Shown in pieces: positions 29,065-37,536 of a stretch of 64,000 nt of DNA. Below the pieces are notes generated by a model. It saw only the letters and a program-made list of their open reading frames with translations. It did no database searches and was not told where the DNA came from. The translations under genes were made by a program, and so were the position numbers. Source of the DNA: Achromobacter ruhlandii (lineage in GTDB: Bacteria > Pseudomonadota > Gammaproteobacteria > Burkholderiales > Burkholderiaceae_B); assembly GCF_902859695.1 (NCBI RefSeq), contig NZ_CADIJL010000011.1, positions 62,001-126,000 of the forward strand, written 5' to 3'. The number at the start of each line of letters is the position of its first letter. The first letter of the stretch is position 1.

Positions 29065-30611
29065 ATGCCATCCTGGGCGCACTGGTGGAGCCGGAATCGG
29101 CCGACAGCCCCCGGCCGTTGTCGCAAGGTTCCGAATGGACGTTCGAACTGATCCAGTCCTATGACGACGCGATCTCGCAGGTCGCGCGCGAGTACGGGCT
29201 GGACACCTATCCGAACCAGATCGAGGTCATCACCTCGGAGCAGATGCTGGACGCGTACGCGTCGGCGGGCCTGCCCATCGGCTATCCGCACTGGTCGTAC
29301 GGCAAGGAGTTCATCCGCAACGAGCAGTACTACCGGCGCGGCATGCAGGGCCTGGCCTACGAGATCGTGATCAACTCCAACCCCTGCATCGCGTATCTCA
29401 TGGAAGAGAACTCCATGACGATGCAGGCGCTGGTGATCGCGCACGCCTGCTACGGCCATAACTCGTTCTTCAAGGGCAACTACCTGTTCCGCCAGTGGAC
29501 CGACGCCGACGGCGTGCTGGACTACCTGGTGTTCGCCCGCAAGTACGTGATGGACTGCGAGGACCGCTACGGCATCGACGCGGTGGAGGCGCTGCTGGAT
29601 TCCTGTCACGCGCTGTCGCACCATGGCGTGGACCGCTACAAGCGGCCGACGCCGATCTCGTACAAGGAAGAGGCCGCGCGCCAGGCCGAGCGCCAGGAGC
29701 ACGCGCGGCTGCAATACAACGACCTGTGGCGCACGCTGCCGCGGCTGGAGGCTGACAAGGACGAGCGGGTGGCCGCGTCGGTGTTCCCGCCCGAGCCGGA
29801 AGAGAACCTGCTGTATTTCATCGAGAAGTATTCGCCCAAGCTGGCGCCGTGGCAGAAGGAACTGGTGCGCATTGTGCGCAAGGTGGCCCAGTACTTCTAT
29901 CCGCAGACCCAGACCAAGGTGATGAACGAAGGCTGGGCCACGTTCTGGCACTACACCATCCTGAACCGGCTGCACGAGAAGGGACTGGTCAACGACGGCT
30001 TCATGATGGAGTTCCTGCAGAGCCACACCAACGTGGTCAGCCAGCGCGGCTTCGACGAACGCGGCTACGGCGGCATCAACCCGTACGCGCTGGGCTTCGC
30101 GATGATGTCGGATATCCGCCGCATCTGCGAAAAGCCCACCGACGAGGATCGCCGCTGGTTCCCGGACATCGCGGGAGGCGATTGGCTGAAGACGCTGGAC
30201 TTCGCCATGCGCAACTTCAAGGACGAGTCCTTCATCTCGCAGTACCTGTCGCCGCGCCTGATCCGCGAGTTCCGCTTCTTCGCGATCTCGGACCACCAAG
30301 CCAATCCCAAGCTGGAGGTCGCCGCGATCCACGACGACGAGGGTTACCGCGACATCCGCCGCCTGCTGGCCGCGCAGCACAACCGCGACAATCTGGTGCC
30401 GGACATCCAGGTGGTCCGCTTCAACCGCGACACCGACCGTTCGCTGGTGCTGCGGCACCTGAAGAGCCGCGGCCGGCCGCTCGCGGCCGAGGACGCGGAG
30501 CAGGTGATGAAGCACCTAGCGCGGCTGTGGGGCTTCCGGGTGCGGCTGGAGGAGACCGAACCCGACGGCACCGTCAGTTCATACCGCGAGCAGGATCCGC
30601 CCAACGCTTGA
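29061..30611 (+). CDS. spoVR: SpoVR family protein (YcgB)
   Basis: A 516-residue protein with the family blocks YGKEFIRNEQYYRRGMQGLAYE, HACYGHNSFFKGNY and GWATFWHYTILNRL. Histidines in HACYGHNSF and the FWHY motif are conserved family residues. SpoVR is needed for spore cortex formation in Bacillus; in Gram-negatives it is the third gene of the prkA-yeaH-spoVR stress operon, of unknown activity. ATG overlaps the yeaH stop. A terminator follows. Confidence 0.94.
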   Translation: MNAILGALVEPESADSPRPLSQGSEWTFELIQSYDDAISQVAREYGLDTYPNQIEVITSEQMLDAYASAGLPIGYPHWSYGKEFIRNEQYYRRGMQGLAYEIVINSNPCIAYLMEENSMTMQALVIAHACYGHNSFFKGNYLFRQWTDADGVLDYLVFARKYVMDCEDRYGIDAVEALLDSCHALSHHGVDRYKRPTPISYKEEAARQAERQEHARLQYNDLWRTLPRLEADKDERVAASVFPPEPEENLLYFIEKYSPKLAPWQKELVRIVRKVAQYFYPQTQTKVMNEGWATFWHYTILNRLHEKGLVNDGFMMEFLQSHTNVVSQRGFDERGYGGINPYALGFAMMSDIRRICEKPTDEDRRWFPDIAGGDWLKTLDFAMRNFKDESFISQYLSPRLIREFRFFAISDHQANPKLEVAAIHDDEGYRDIRRLLAAQHNRDNLVPDIQVVRFNRDTDRSLVLRHLKSRGRPLAAEDAEQVMKHLARLWGFRVRLEETEPDGTVSSYREQDPPNA

Positions 30612-30681
30612 GCGGCCAAGGGCTGCCCCGGGCAACTGCGTCCGGGGCGGTCGCCACCGGGTGCGCACGGGCGCCCGTGGC

Positions 30682-30711
30682 AAAAAGGGGACGCAATCGC
30701 GTCCCCTTTTT
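30682..30711. terminator. Terminator of the prkA-yeaH-spoVR operon
   Basis: GGGGACGC (30687-30694) pairs with GCGTCCCC (30699-30706) over AATC, flanked by five A and five T. Confidence 0.9.
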
Positions 30712-30748
30712 CTGGGGCCGCCGCGCCGCTGCAGCTTTCTTGCCGATC

Positions 30749-30757
30749 TGCTAGAAT
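30749..30757 (+). promoter_or_regulatory. Candidate extended -10 of the tRNA-Ser promoter
   Basis: TGCTAGAAT ends 36 bases before the tRNA 5' end. The -35 region is not well conserved. The position suits a short tRNA leader. Confidence 0.45.
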
Positions 30758-30793
30758 CGCGGATTCGCATTTTCAGCAATGCGTACCGGATCA

Positions 30794-30884
30794 GGACAGG
30801 TGGCCGAGTGGTTGAAGGCGCACGCCTGGAAAGCGTGTATACGTCAAAAGCGTATCGGGGGTTCGAATCCCCCTCTGTCCGCCA
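30794..30884 (+). tRNA. tRNA-Ser (anticodon GGA)
   Basis: A 91-base class II tRNA. The acceptor strand GGACAGG pairs with TCTGTCC, followed by G and an encoded CCA (30882-30884). The anticodon loop CTGGAAA carries GGA, reading UCC and UCU serine codons. A long variable arm is present (about 30835-30855), and the T loop GTTCGAATC is canonical. Confidence 0.95.
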
Positions 30885-30933
30885 AGAATCTAGCAAGAGC
30901 CGTCCCGGCGCAGCCCGTTGGCGCTTTGCCCCG

Positions 30934-30968
30934 AAAACCCGCATGAACATTGGTTCTGCGGGTTTTTT
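30934..30968 (+). terminator. Terminator after tRNA-Ser
   Basis: AAAACCCGCA (30934-30943) pairs with TGCGGGTTTT (30957-30966) and ends in six T. Confidence 0.85.
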
Positions 30969-31045
30969 GTTGTCCGGAGGATGGCCGACGGCGACGTTCT
31001 CCTTTGTCGGGGCCCCGGAGGGGGGCGTGGCATCGCTTGCAGATC

Positions 31046-31903
31046 CTAGCTTCGCGCCACGCCGCGAAAGGCTGCCGAGAGCGCGGCCAGCGCATCCCGC
31101 GCGCGGCTGTCGCGGACCCGGGTGTGCAGAAGGATGGGCAGCCGTGGCAGGTCCGGCAGCCCCAGCCTGGGGCCGACGTCGACCGCGCCGAACGGCACCA
31201 TGCGCGGGGCGAGCGCGGCAACCCCCAGCCCGGCCATGACGGCGGCGGCGACCGTCATCACGCCGCCGCCGACGAAAACCTCGGTCCAGGGCATGCCGGC
31301 CTCGTCGAGCAGTTGTCCGGCCAGGGCGCGCACGCCGCAGGGTTCCGCCATCGTGGCCAGCGGCAGCGGCTCGCCCGCGCGATGCTGCCAACCCGGCATC
31401 GCGAACCAACCGAATTTTTCTTCGGCCAGGATTTCCCCATCGCCGCGCCCCGCCTGGAAGCGCACGATCACTGTATCGAGTTCGCGGCGGTCGAAACGTT
31501 GAAGCAGTTCCGCCGACGATCCGATCCGGATCTCGATCAGCAGGTGAGGATCCTGGGCATTCATGCGCGCGATCAGCGCGGGCAGTTCCGGACCCGCGAC
31601 GTGGTCGCTGATGCCGATGGCAAGGCGCTGCCGCGTTCCTCCAACGACCGAGATCGCCCGGTCATGGGCTTCGATCAGCTTGCGCGCATGTTCAAGAAAG
31701 GTCGCGCCCTGGGCCGAAAGCTCCACGTAGCGCGGCGTTCGCTCGACCAGTCTGAAGCCCAGCCTTTCTTCCAGCCGTTTCAGCTTCAAGCTGACCGCGG
31801 CCTGCGTGGTCCGTGACGCTTCGGCGGCGCGGGTGAAGCTGCCCAGCTCGGCGATGCGGATGAAGGCTCTGACGGCTTCCAGGTCAAGGGCACGCTTTGT
31901 CAT
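31046..31903 (-). CDS. LysR family transcriptional regulator
   Basis: A 285-residue LysR regulator. The N-terminal winged helix is clear (VRAFIRIAELGSFTRAAEA, then TTQAAVSLKLKRLEERLG), followed by a substrate-binding-like effector domain. It is divergent from a tautomerase-family gene, and the 83-bp gap contains an AT-rich palindrome. It probably regulates that gene; the ligand is unknown. Confidence 0.9.
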   Translation of the reverse strand: MTKRALDLEAVRAFIRIAELGSFTRAAEASRTTQAAVSLKLKRLEERLGFRLVERTPRYVELSAQGATFLEHARKLIEAHDRAISVVGGTRQRLAIGISDHVAGPELPALIARMNAQDPHLLIEIRIGSSAELLQRFDRRELDTVIVRFQAGRGDGEILAEEKFGWFAMPGWQHRAGEPLPLATMAEPCGVRALAGQLLDEAGMPWTEVFVGGGVMTVAAAVMAGLGVAALAPRMVPFGAVDVGPRLGLPDLPRLPILLHTRVRDSRARDALAALSAAFRGVARS

Positions 31904-31932
31904 TTCAAAGTTTTATCGTTGAAATAAAAATG

Positions 31933-31943
31933 GATAAGTTATC
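31933..31943. promoter_or_regulatory. Palindrome in the LysR/tautomerase divergent promoter
   Basis: GATAA-G-TTATC is an 11-bp perfect palindrome. A further TTATC half-site lies nearby at about 31914, in the only AT-rich stretch of the gap. It is a candidate LysR operator. Confidence 0.4.
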
Positions 31944-31986
31944 AGAATAGATAATAGGCCACGGGACCACAAAGGAGGAATTTCCC

Positions 31987-32367
31987 ATGCCATTCGCTCA
32001 AATCTCGTTGCGTTCCGGAAAGACGGAGGCCTACCGGCAGGCCATCTTCGACGGCGTTTACCGCGCGCTGCATGAAACGTTCGACGTGCCCGAAGATGAC
32101 CAGTTCATGGTCATGACCGAGCACGAGGCGGCCAACTTCCGCTACGGCGCGACCTATTTTGATATCGCTCGCAGCGACGATCTCGTGTTCATCCAGATCA
32201 CCGCGAACAATACGCGCACGCTGGAACAGAAGAAGGCGCTGTTCCGGCGGATTGCGCAGCTGCTCGGTGAAAATCCCGGCCTGCGGTCCGAGGACGTGTT
32301 CGTGAATCTCGTCGAGGTCTTGAAGGAAAACTGGTCGCTGGGAGGCGGCCTTGCGCAGTACGCCTGA
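31987..32367 (+). CDS. Tautomerase family protein
   Basis: A 126-residue protein starting MPFAQISLRSG, so Pro1 (after Met removal) can serve as the catalytic base of the tautomerase superfamily. The VPEDDQFMVMTEHEA and VFIQITANNTRTLEQKKALF segments match the small cis-CaaD/MSAD-like tautomerase_2 group. A GGAGGA ribosome site precedes the ATG. It is divergently paired with a LysR regulator and probably acts on an unsaturated acid in a small catabolic step; the substrate is unknown. Confidence 0.82.
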   Translation: MPFAQISLRSGKTEAYRQAIFDGVYRALHETFDVPEDDQFMVMTEHEAANFRYGATYFDIARSDDLVFIQITANNTRTLEQKKALFRRIAQLLGENPGLRSEDVFVNLVEVLKENWSLGGGLAQYA

Positions 32368-32760
32368 TCCGGCCGACGACAGGATTCTCGTGTAGGCGGC
32401 CAGGCCGGCCGCCGCGAGCAGGTTGGCCTTGGACGGGTCGCGCTTGCCGCGACCCGCGGCGCGAGCGGTATTCGAGAAAGCCGGTTGAAAGTTCTGTTGG
32501 GCCCTGGAAAGGCGCTTCAGAGGGAAGCCGCGCGAAGAATGTTTCAGCGTGACGATTTGGATTTCGACTGATTGCAATAGCATCGACGCTTATCGCGTCG
32601 ATCCATAAACTCCGCCTGCGCTTCGACCCCGTGCCCGTCTCGCCCGCCCTCTGTGCGTCGCATGACGGCGGGAGGAGCGTTGTGCGAGCCTGCCGCCGCG
32701 CTGTCGCCATGACGTTGCCGGTACGCCCGCTTTACCTGATCTCGAAAAGCGTGGCGTATC
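32368..32760. other. Intergenic stretch without a recognised gene
   Basis: A 393-bp region holding an 8-bp perfect hairpin GGGTCGCG/CGCGACCC (32435-32455, no T run) and a second hairpin ATCGACGC/GCGTCGAT (about 32582-32602). No family-like protein was recognised in any frame. Confidence 0.5.
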
Positions 32761-33536
32761 ATGTTCGGTTGGTTTCGACGCAAGTGGTTCGGCTGGTCCG
32801 CGGAGCAGACGCGGGTGGTTCCGAGCTTTCCGGGGCCCGACAAGGCGGCGCCGACCGGGCGGGGAGGCAGCGCGACGGGCATGGTGGTGGCATTCTTCAC
32901 CCGCGACAGTATTTACGAGACGGAAAAGAACCGCCTGCTGCGCTCGGCGCAACGGCTGGGGCTTGCCGTCGATGCCGAACCGATCGAATCCACCGGGTCC
33001 TGGGTGCGCAACGCGTCCATGAAGCCGTCGGTGCTGGTCGCCATGCGCAGGAAACACACGGGCCGTTGTTGTATGTCGACGTGGACGCGGTGTCCCACCG
33101 CGATCCGTGGCCGACGCTGGCCGCGTTGGATTGCGACATCGCCGCCTACCATGAGCCCGAAGGCCATTTGCTGAGCGGCACGCTGTTCATCAACCATACG
33201 CCGGCCGCCGCCGAGCTGTTGCAGGCCTGGGCCCAGGCCTGCGCGGAGAATCCCGAGGAGTGGGATCAGCGGGTGCTGGAGCGCCTGCTTGCCAGCGATG
33301 CCGCATCGGCCGTGCCGCGCTATCGGCAGGCGCGTCTGCCCGTCGCCTACTGCTGGATCTTCGACAAGACTGACAACGCGCCGTGCGCCGAGGTGTTCAT
33401 CGAGCACCTGCAGGCCAGCCGGGAAGCCACGCAGCGCAAGCGATTTTTCGGCAGGCCGGTGCGCGCGGTCAGGCGCCGCCGGGATAGGGTGCGCGCGATC
33501 GAGCGGATCCTGTTCGATCGGGACGCGGCGCGATAG
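32761..33536 (+). pseudogene. Frameshifted glycosyltransferase-like gene
   Basis: Two adjacent frames read as one protein. The first (32761 to about 33055) encodes MFGWFRRKWFGW and a VVAFFTRDSIYETEKNRLLRSAQRL segment. The second (from about 33045 to 33536) encodes GPLLYVDVDAVSHRDPW, LSGTLFINHT and a basic C-terminus. LYVDVDAV with a following HEPEGHLLSGTLF is typical of nucleotide-sugar transferase folds with a DxD metal motif. Joining them requires a shift of -1 (one base apparently lost) near the ACACACGGGCC stretch at 33054-33064. It is either a real inactivating mutation, a slippery site or a sequencing error. The reconstructed length is about 258 residues. Confidence 0.7.
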
Positions 33537-33600
33537 CGGGCGCTGCCGCCCCGGCATGTCAGCGCCGCCAGGCGGCCGTTCGATCGACGGTCGGGCGACT

Positions 33601-34317
33601 TCAAAGACAGGCGGATTCGTGCGTGTCCAGCGTTGTAATGCGGTGGAGCTGAAAAGTCTGCCGCGTCCGGAAGCCCAGGCGCTGGTAGAGCGCGATGGCC
33701 GCCGCGTTGTTGTCGCGGACATGCAGGAACGGTGTGTCGCCGCGCAGACGGATATCGCGCCGTAGTCGATCCATCAGGCGGCCGGCAAGGCCCTGGCCGC
33801 GGCAACTGGCGTCCACGCACACCGCGCTGATCTCCACGTAGCCGTCCAGCCGCATGCGTTCACCGGCCATGGCGACCAGGCGGCCCCGGCGCCGCATGCC
33901 GACGTATTGGCCGGTCTCGATGGTGCGCGGACCGAACGGGCCCGGCCGCGTGGCGGCGGCCAGTGCCATCATGTCGGCGACGTCGCCCGCGCCCAGCGTC
34001 AGTAAATCCTGCTCGTCGTCGGCGGCGGGGGCGGGGCCGTGGTCGATCATCTGGAAGAAGGAGAACAGCGGCTCCGAACGCAGGCCGTCGAGCGGGGGCG
34101 GCAGATACAAGGCCTGCAGCATGGCGGGCGTGTCCGGAGCAATGAGTCGCCGCAGCGCGTCGAAGGCGTCACGCGTGGTGTTGCGCACGGCGGCGAAGGG
34201 CGCGACGTCGGGCATGTAACGCGCGGCCAGGCCATCGCCTTGGCGCAGGTGCGCCTGGGGGCCGACCAGGGCGAACCAGGCCGGATTGTCGAGCTGGGTC
34301 TGATCGGGGTGTTCCAT
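33601..34317 (-). CDS. GNAT family N-acetyltransferase
   Basis: A 238-residue protein. The C-terminal GNAT domain (about residues 140-230) shows the acetyl-CoA loop in VDASCRGQGLAGRLMDRLRRD and the ALYQRLGFRTRQTF end motif. The N-terminal 120 residues resemble the accessory half of FR47-like acetyltransferases. The acceptor is unknown. It is divergent from a GlxA-family regulator across a gap with a perfect inverted repeat, so the two may be co-regulated. Confidence 0.87.
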   Translation of the reverse strand: MEHPDQTQLDNPAWFALVGPQAHLRQGDGLAARYMPDVAPFAAVRNTTRDAFDALRRLIAPDTPAMLQALYLPPPLDGLRSEPLFSFFQMIDHGPAPAADDEQDLLTLGAGDVADMMALAAATRPGPFGPRTIETGQYVGMRRRGRLVAMAGERMRLDGYVEISAVCVDASCRGQGLAGRLMDRLRRDIRLRGDTPFLHVRDNNAAAIALYQRLGFRTRQTFQLHRITTLDTHESACL

Positions 34318-34415
34318 GATGGGGGTCTCGTTTGTGGGACTCCGTGGGACCGGACGGATGCCGGGGCCGTTGAATCCGAGAGAATTCTAGACAGCGCGAG
34401 AGGCGCCGATCTATA

Positions 34416-34448
34416 GTCGTAAATGACAATATTCGGGTTATTTACGAC
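34416..34448. promoter_or_regulatory. Perfect 9-bp inverted repeat abutting the GlxA regulator start
   Basis: GTCGTAAAT (34416-34424) and ATTTACGAC (34440-34448) are exact inverted copies spaced by 15 bases. The right arm touches the ATG of the regulator at 34449. This is a good candidate operator for autoregulation or control of the divergent acetyltransferase gene. Confidence 0.65.
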
Positions 34449-35414
34449 ATGCGCATCTGCCTGCTCGCGCTGGATGGGGTGTTCGACACCGGCCTGACGG
34501 CGCTGCTGGACACCTTCGACACCGCCAACGAACTGGCATCCATGCAGTCGGATGCGCCGGCGCCGTTCGAGGTGACCGTGGCAGGCGTGGGCCGGCGCAT
34601 CCGCACCGCGCTGGGACTGTCCATGGCGGTGCGGCCGGCCGGCGAGGTGGCGCGGCCGGATTGGGTCGTGGTGCCAGCGCTGAACGCCAAGACGCCGCCC
34701 AAGCTGCTGGCCGCGCTGGCGCGGCCCGACGTGGTGCGCGCCAAGGCGCAGTTGCGCGCTTGGCGCGGGCAGGGCATCGGGGTGGCGGCGGCGTGCATTG
34801 GCACTTTCGTGGTGGCCGACAGCGGTCTTCTGGATGGACGCGAGGCCACCACCACCTGGTCGCTGGCGCCGCTTTTCCGCGAGCGCTACCCGACGGTGCG
34901 CCTGGATGACACGCGCATGATTGTTGCCGGTGACGGCTTGGTGACAGCGGGCGCGGCCATGGGGCACCTGGATCTGGCGCTGTGGTTGATGCGGCAGGCC
35001 AGCCCCGGGCTGGCGGAGGTGGTGGCGCGATTCCTGTTGATCGACAACCGTTCGTCGCAGGCGCAATACATCATCCCCGACTTCCTGGCGCATGCCGATC
35101 CGCTGGTGGCGCGCTTCGAGCGCTGGGCGCGCGAGAATCTGTCCAGGGGCTTCGCCTTGCAGGAGGCGGCCGCGGCGCTGCGCGTGCATGCCAGAACGCT
35201 GCAGCGGCGCACCGAGCTGGTCCTGGGCAAGTCGCCGCTGGCGTTTGTGCAGGACCTGCGGGTGCAGCGCGCGCGGCAGCTGGTGGCCAATGGTTGCGAC
35301 CTGGACACCGTTGCGGCGCAGGTCGGCTATGCCGACACCTCGACGCTGCGCAGCCTGTTGCGCAGGAAGCTCGGGCGCGGGGTGCGGGAATTGCGGCGCG
35401 ACGCCGGGGCCTGA
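34449..35414 (+). CDS. GlxA-family AraC-type transcriptional regulator
   Basis: A 321-residue protein. The N-terminal DJ-1/PfpI-like domain includes GIGVAAACIGTFVVADSGLLDG, where the nucleophile position holds Cys. The C-terminal AraC helix-turn-helix pair contains FALQEAAAALRVHARTLQRR and DTVAAQVGYADTSTLRSLLRR. It is a second member of the family in this window, only distantly similar to the one at 18.4 kb. It starts directly against an inverted repeat. Confidence 0.88.
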   Translation: MRICLLALDGVFDTGLTALLDTFDTANELASMQSDAPAPFEVTVAGVGRRIRTALGLSMAVRPAGEVARPDWVVVPALNAKTPPKLLAALARPDVVRAKAQLRAWRGQGIGVAAACIGTFVVADSGLLDGREATTTWSLAPLFRERYPTVRLDDTRMIVAGDGLVTAGAAMGHLDLALWLMRQASPGLAEVVARFLLIDNRSSQAQYIIPDFLAHADPLVARFERWARENLSRGFALQEAAAALRVHARTLQRRTELVLGKSPLAFVQDLRVQRARQLVANGCDLDTVAAQVGYADTSTLRSLLRRKLGRGVRELRRDAGA

Positions 35415-35565
35415 GGCGGCCCGGCATGGGCTGCGCGCGTGACGCGCGGCGGGGCATGAGGATACGGCGCGAACATAGCGGCGCCCTGGCCCTGGCGCAT
35501 CCAGGGTTTCTTGATCGACGCGCGCCGGTTTGGTCTACGCTTGAGGACTGTTCCCGGAGATTGCC

Positions 35566-36216
35566 ATGTCCAAGATCACTATCGATTTCGTGTCCGATGT
35601 TGCCTGCCCGTGGTGCGCGGTCGGCCTGGGAGGCCTGCTGGCCGCCATTGAGCGTGTGCGGGATGAGGCCGAGGTCGAATTGCATTTCCGGCCGTTCGAA
35701 CTCAACCCCGACATGCCCAAGGGCGGGCAGGACACCATCGAACGGCTCATGGCGAAGTACGGCTACAGCCGCGAACAGGTGCAGGCCAATCGCAAGGTCA
35801 TCAGCGAACGCGCGGCGGCCGTCGGCATGCGCATGCGCATGGCCGATGACAACCGCTCGTTCAATACCTTCGATGCCCATCGCCTGCTGTACTGGGCGGG
35901 CCTGGAAGGGCAGGGCAGCCAGACGGCGCTGAAGAAGCGCCTGCTGGAGACCTATCACTACGACAACCAGGACACCAGCGACGTCGAGGTGCTGGTGCAG
36001 GCGGCGGCCGACGCCGGCCTGGACGCGGCCGAGGCGCGCGCGGTGCTGGCCTCGGGCCGCTACACCGAAGAGGTGCGCAAGGAAGAGGCCGAGTGGCGCG
36101 ATCGCGGCATCACGTCGGTGCCGTCGGTGATCCTGAACGGCAAGTACCTGGTGTCCGGCGGACAGCCGCCGGACGTGTTCGAGCAGGCGCTGCGCCAGGT
36201 GGCGCGCGAAGGTTGA
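35566..36216 (+). CDS. DsbA family oxidoreductase, FrnE-like
   Basis: A 216-residue thioredoxin-fold protein with the active-site motif CPWC at residues 14-17 in FVSDVACPWCAVG and a cis-proline region in RGITSVPSVILNGKYLVSG. There is no signal peptide, so it is cytosolic like FrnE rather than periplasmic DsbA. FrnE proteins are linked to oxidative stress or polyketide tailoring. It converges on a beta-propeller gene. Confidence 0.9.
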   Translation: MSKITIDFVSDVACPWCAVGLGGLLAAIERVRDEAEVELHFRPFELNPDMPKGGQDTIERLMAKYGYSREQVQANRKVISERAAAVGMRMRMADDNRSFNTFDAHRLLYWAGLEGQGSQTALKKRLLETYHYDNQDTSDVEVLVQAAADAGLDAAEARAVLASGRYTEEVRKEEAEWRDRGITSVPSVILNGKYLVSGGQPPDVFEQALRQVAREG

Positions 36217-36238
36217 GGGGCCGGCGCCGCCGCCGGGT

Positions 36239-37513
36239 TCAAGTCCGCACGATCGGCGCGACGTCCAGCACGTACATCTGCCGCTCGCCTTCGTGCACCG
36301 AGTCGATGCAGACCTGGGTGCCATCACGGCTCCAGCGGGGATGCAGGTCGCAGCGGTTTTCCTTGGACAGCTTGGGGTCGGCGTAGAAGCTGCCGAGGTC
36401 ATGGCGCTGCCCGGTTTCCATGTCGTACAGGAACAGGACGCGTTCGTGAGTGACGGGATCGGGGTAGGTGTCGCTCAGCAGCCAGCGAGTGTCCACGGGC
36501 GAGAAGGTCATGTGGCCGTTTTCGGTGAGGATGCCGTCGCCCACCACCTGCACCGGGCCGCCGTCGGCGTCTTCGTATAAGTGGTAGTGGATGCTGCCGG
36601 CGTGCGGGCCCCAGACGATGATCGAACGGTCGTCGCGCCACAGCGGATGCGAGATCTGGTATTCCGACTTCTCGTAGTCGAAGGTGCCGACCGCGGCCGG
36701 GTCGAAGTCGGCGGCCAGTTGCGGCAGGGGGTGGTCGGAACATTCCAGCAGGCGCATGTCGCTGCCGTCCGGGTTCATGGTGATGAGGCGGTGCAGGAAG
36801 CAGGTCTCGTCCTCGACCCGCTCGGTCCAGCGGTGCAGGAACAGGATGCGCGTGGACGAGGGGTTGACCTCGATGTGGCTGACCCAGTGGATGGCGCGTT
36901 CCATCGACGCGCGCGGATGGAAATTGCGCAGGTCGGCGTAGCTGACCAGCAGGCGGTGGTCGCCGCTGTCCAGGTCGAGCGCATGGATGCCGTCGTCGGC
37001 CGGGGCGTTGGCCACGGGGCCGGGCGCGTGCTCGCTGTAGCCGATGGTCTGGTGCGTGATGTAGAGCCTGCGGTAATCCACGCACAGCGCGTAGCGGCTG
37101 TTGGGCGCGGCGACATAGATGGGCAATGGCAGGTAGCGGGTTTCGCCGCTGGCGAGGTTGTGCACGGCCGAGCGAAAGCCGGGATAGAAGCCGCTGCCGT
37201 CATCGCGGCGGCAGTTGTAGATCAGCTGCGGTTCGGCCTTGCCGTCCAGCCATTGCAGCTGGCAGCCCATCTGCCAGTTCCATGCCGTGGTGGCGCCGAC
37301 GGCGTGGTAGCGGCCGCCTTCATGCAGGTCGAAGTAGCCGACCTCGGCATGCAGGCCGGGCGTGAGCACCGCATCCTTGAAGGCGGTCCGATTGGCAAGC
37401 AGATAGCGGCCGCTCTGGTGCCAGACGGTCTTGTTGTAGTAGCCGAAGAAGTGGTGGCCCGGCGGGCCACCCAGGCGCCGGCAGGCGATGGCGGGCGTGG
37501 TCATGCGATTCAT
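36239..37513 (-). CDS. TolB-like beta-propeller protein, oligogalacturonate-lyase-like
   Basis: A 424-residue cytosolic protein without a signal peptide. It shows repeated blades such as WRDDRSIIVWGPHAGS, GHMTFSPVDTRWLLSDTYPD and HPRWSRDGTQVCIDS, a pattern seen in TolB/DPP-IV propellers and in oligogalacturonate lyases. ATG at 37513 is used; an in-frame ATG at 37504 is possible. It lies downstream of a Bug/TctC binding protein in the same direction with a 23-base gap and may be co-transcribed with it. The catalytic role is uncertain. Confidence 0.72.
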   Translation of the reverse strand: MNRMTTPAIACRRLGGPPGHHFFGYYNKTVWHQSGRYLLANRTAFKDAVLTPGLHAEVGYFDLHEGGRYHAVGATTAWNWQMGCQLQWLDGKAEPQLIYNCRRDDGSGFYPGFRSAVHNLASGETRYLPLPIYVAAPNSRYALCVDYRRLYITHQTIGYSEHAPGPVANAPADDGIHALDLDSGDHRLLVSYADLRNFHPRASMERAIHWVSHIEVNPSSTRILFLHRWTERVEDETCFLHRLITMNPDGSDMRLLECSDHPLPQLAADFDPAAVGTFDYEKSEYQISHPLWRDDRSIIVWGPHAGSIHYHLYEDADGGPVQVVGDGILTENGHMTFSPVDTRWLLSDTYPDPVTHERVLFLYDMETGQRHDLGSFYADPKLSKENRCDLHPRWSRDGTQVCIDSVHEGERQMYVLDVAPIVRT

Positions 37514-37536
37514 CAATGAAGGAAGGGGAAGGGCGT

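Noticed and set aside
32435..32455. 8-bp perfect hairpin in the 32.4-32.8 kb gap
   Set aside because: No T run follows on either strand, so it is not called a terminator. No gene or repeat family is associated.
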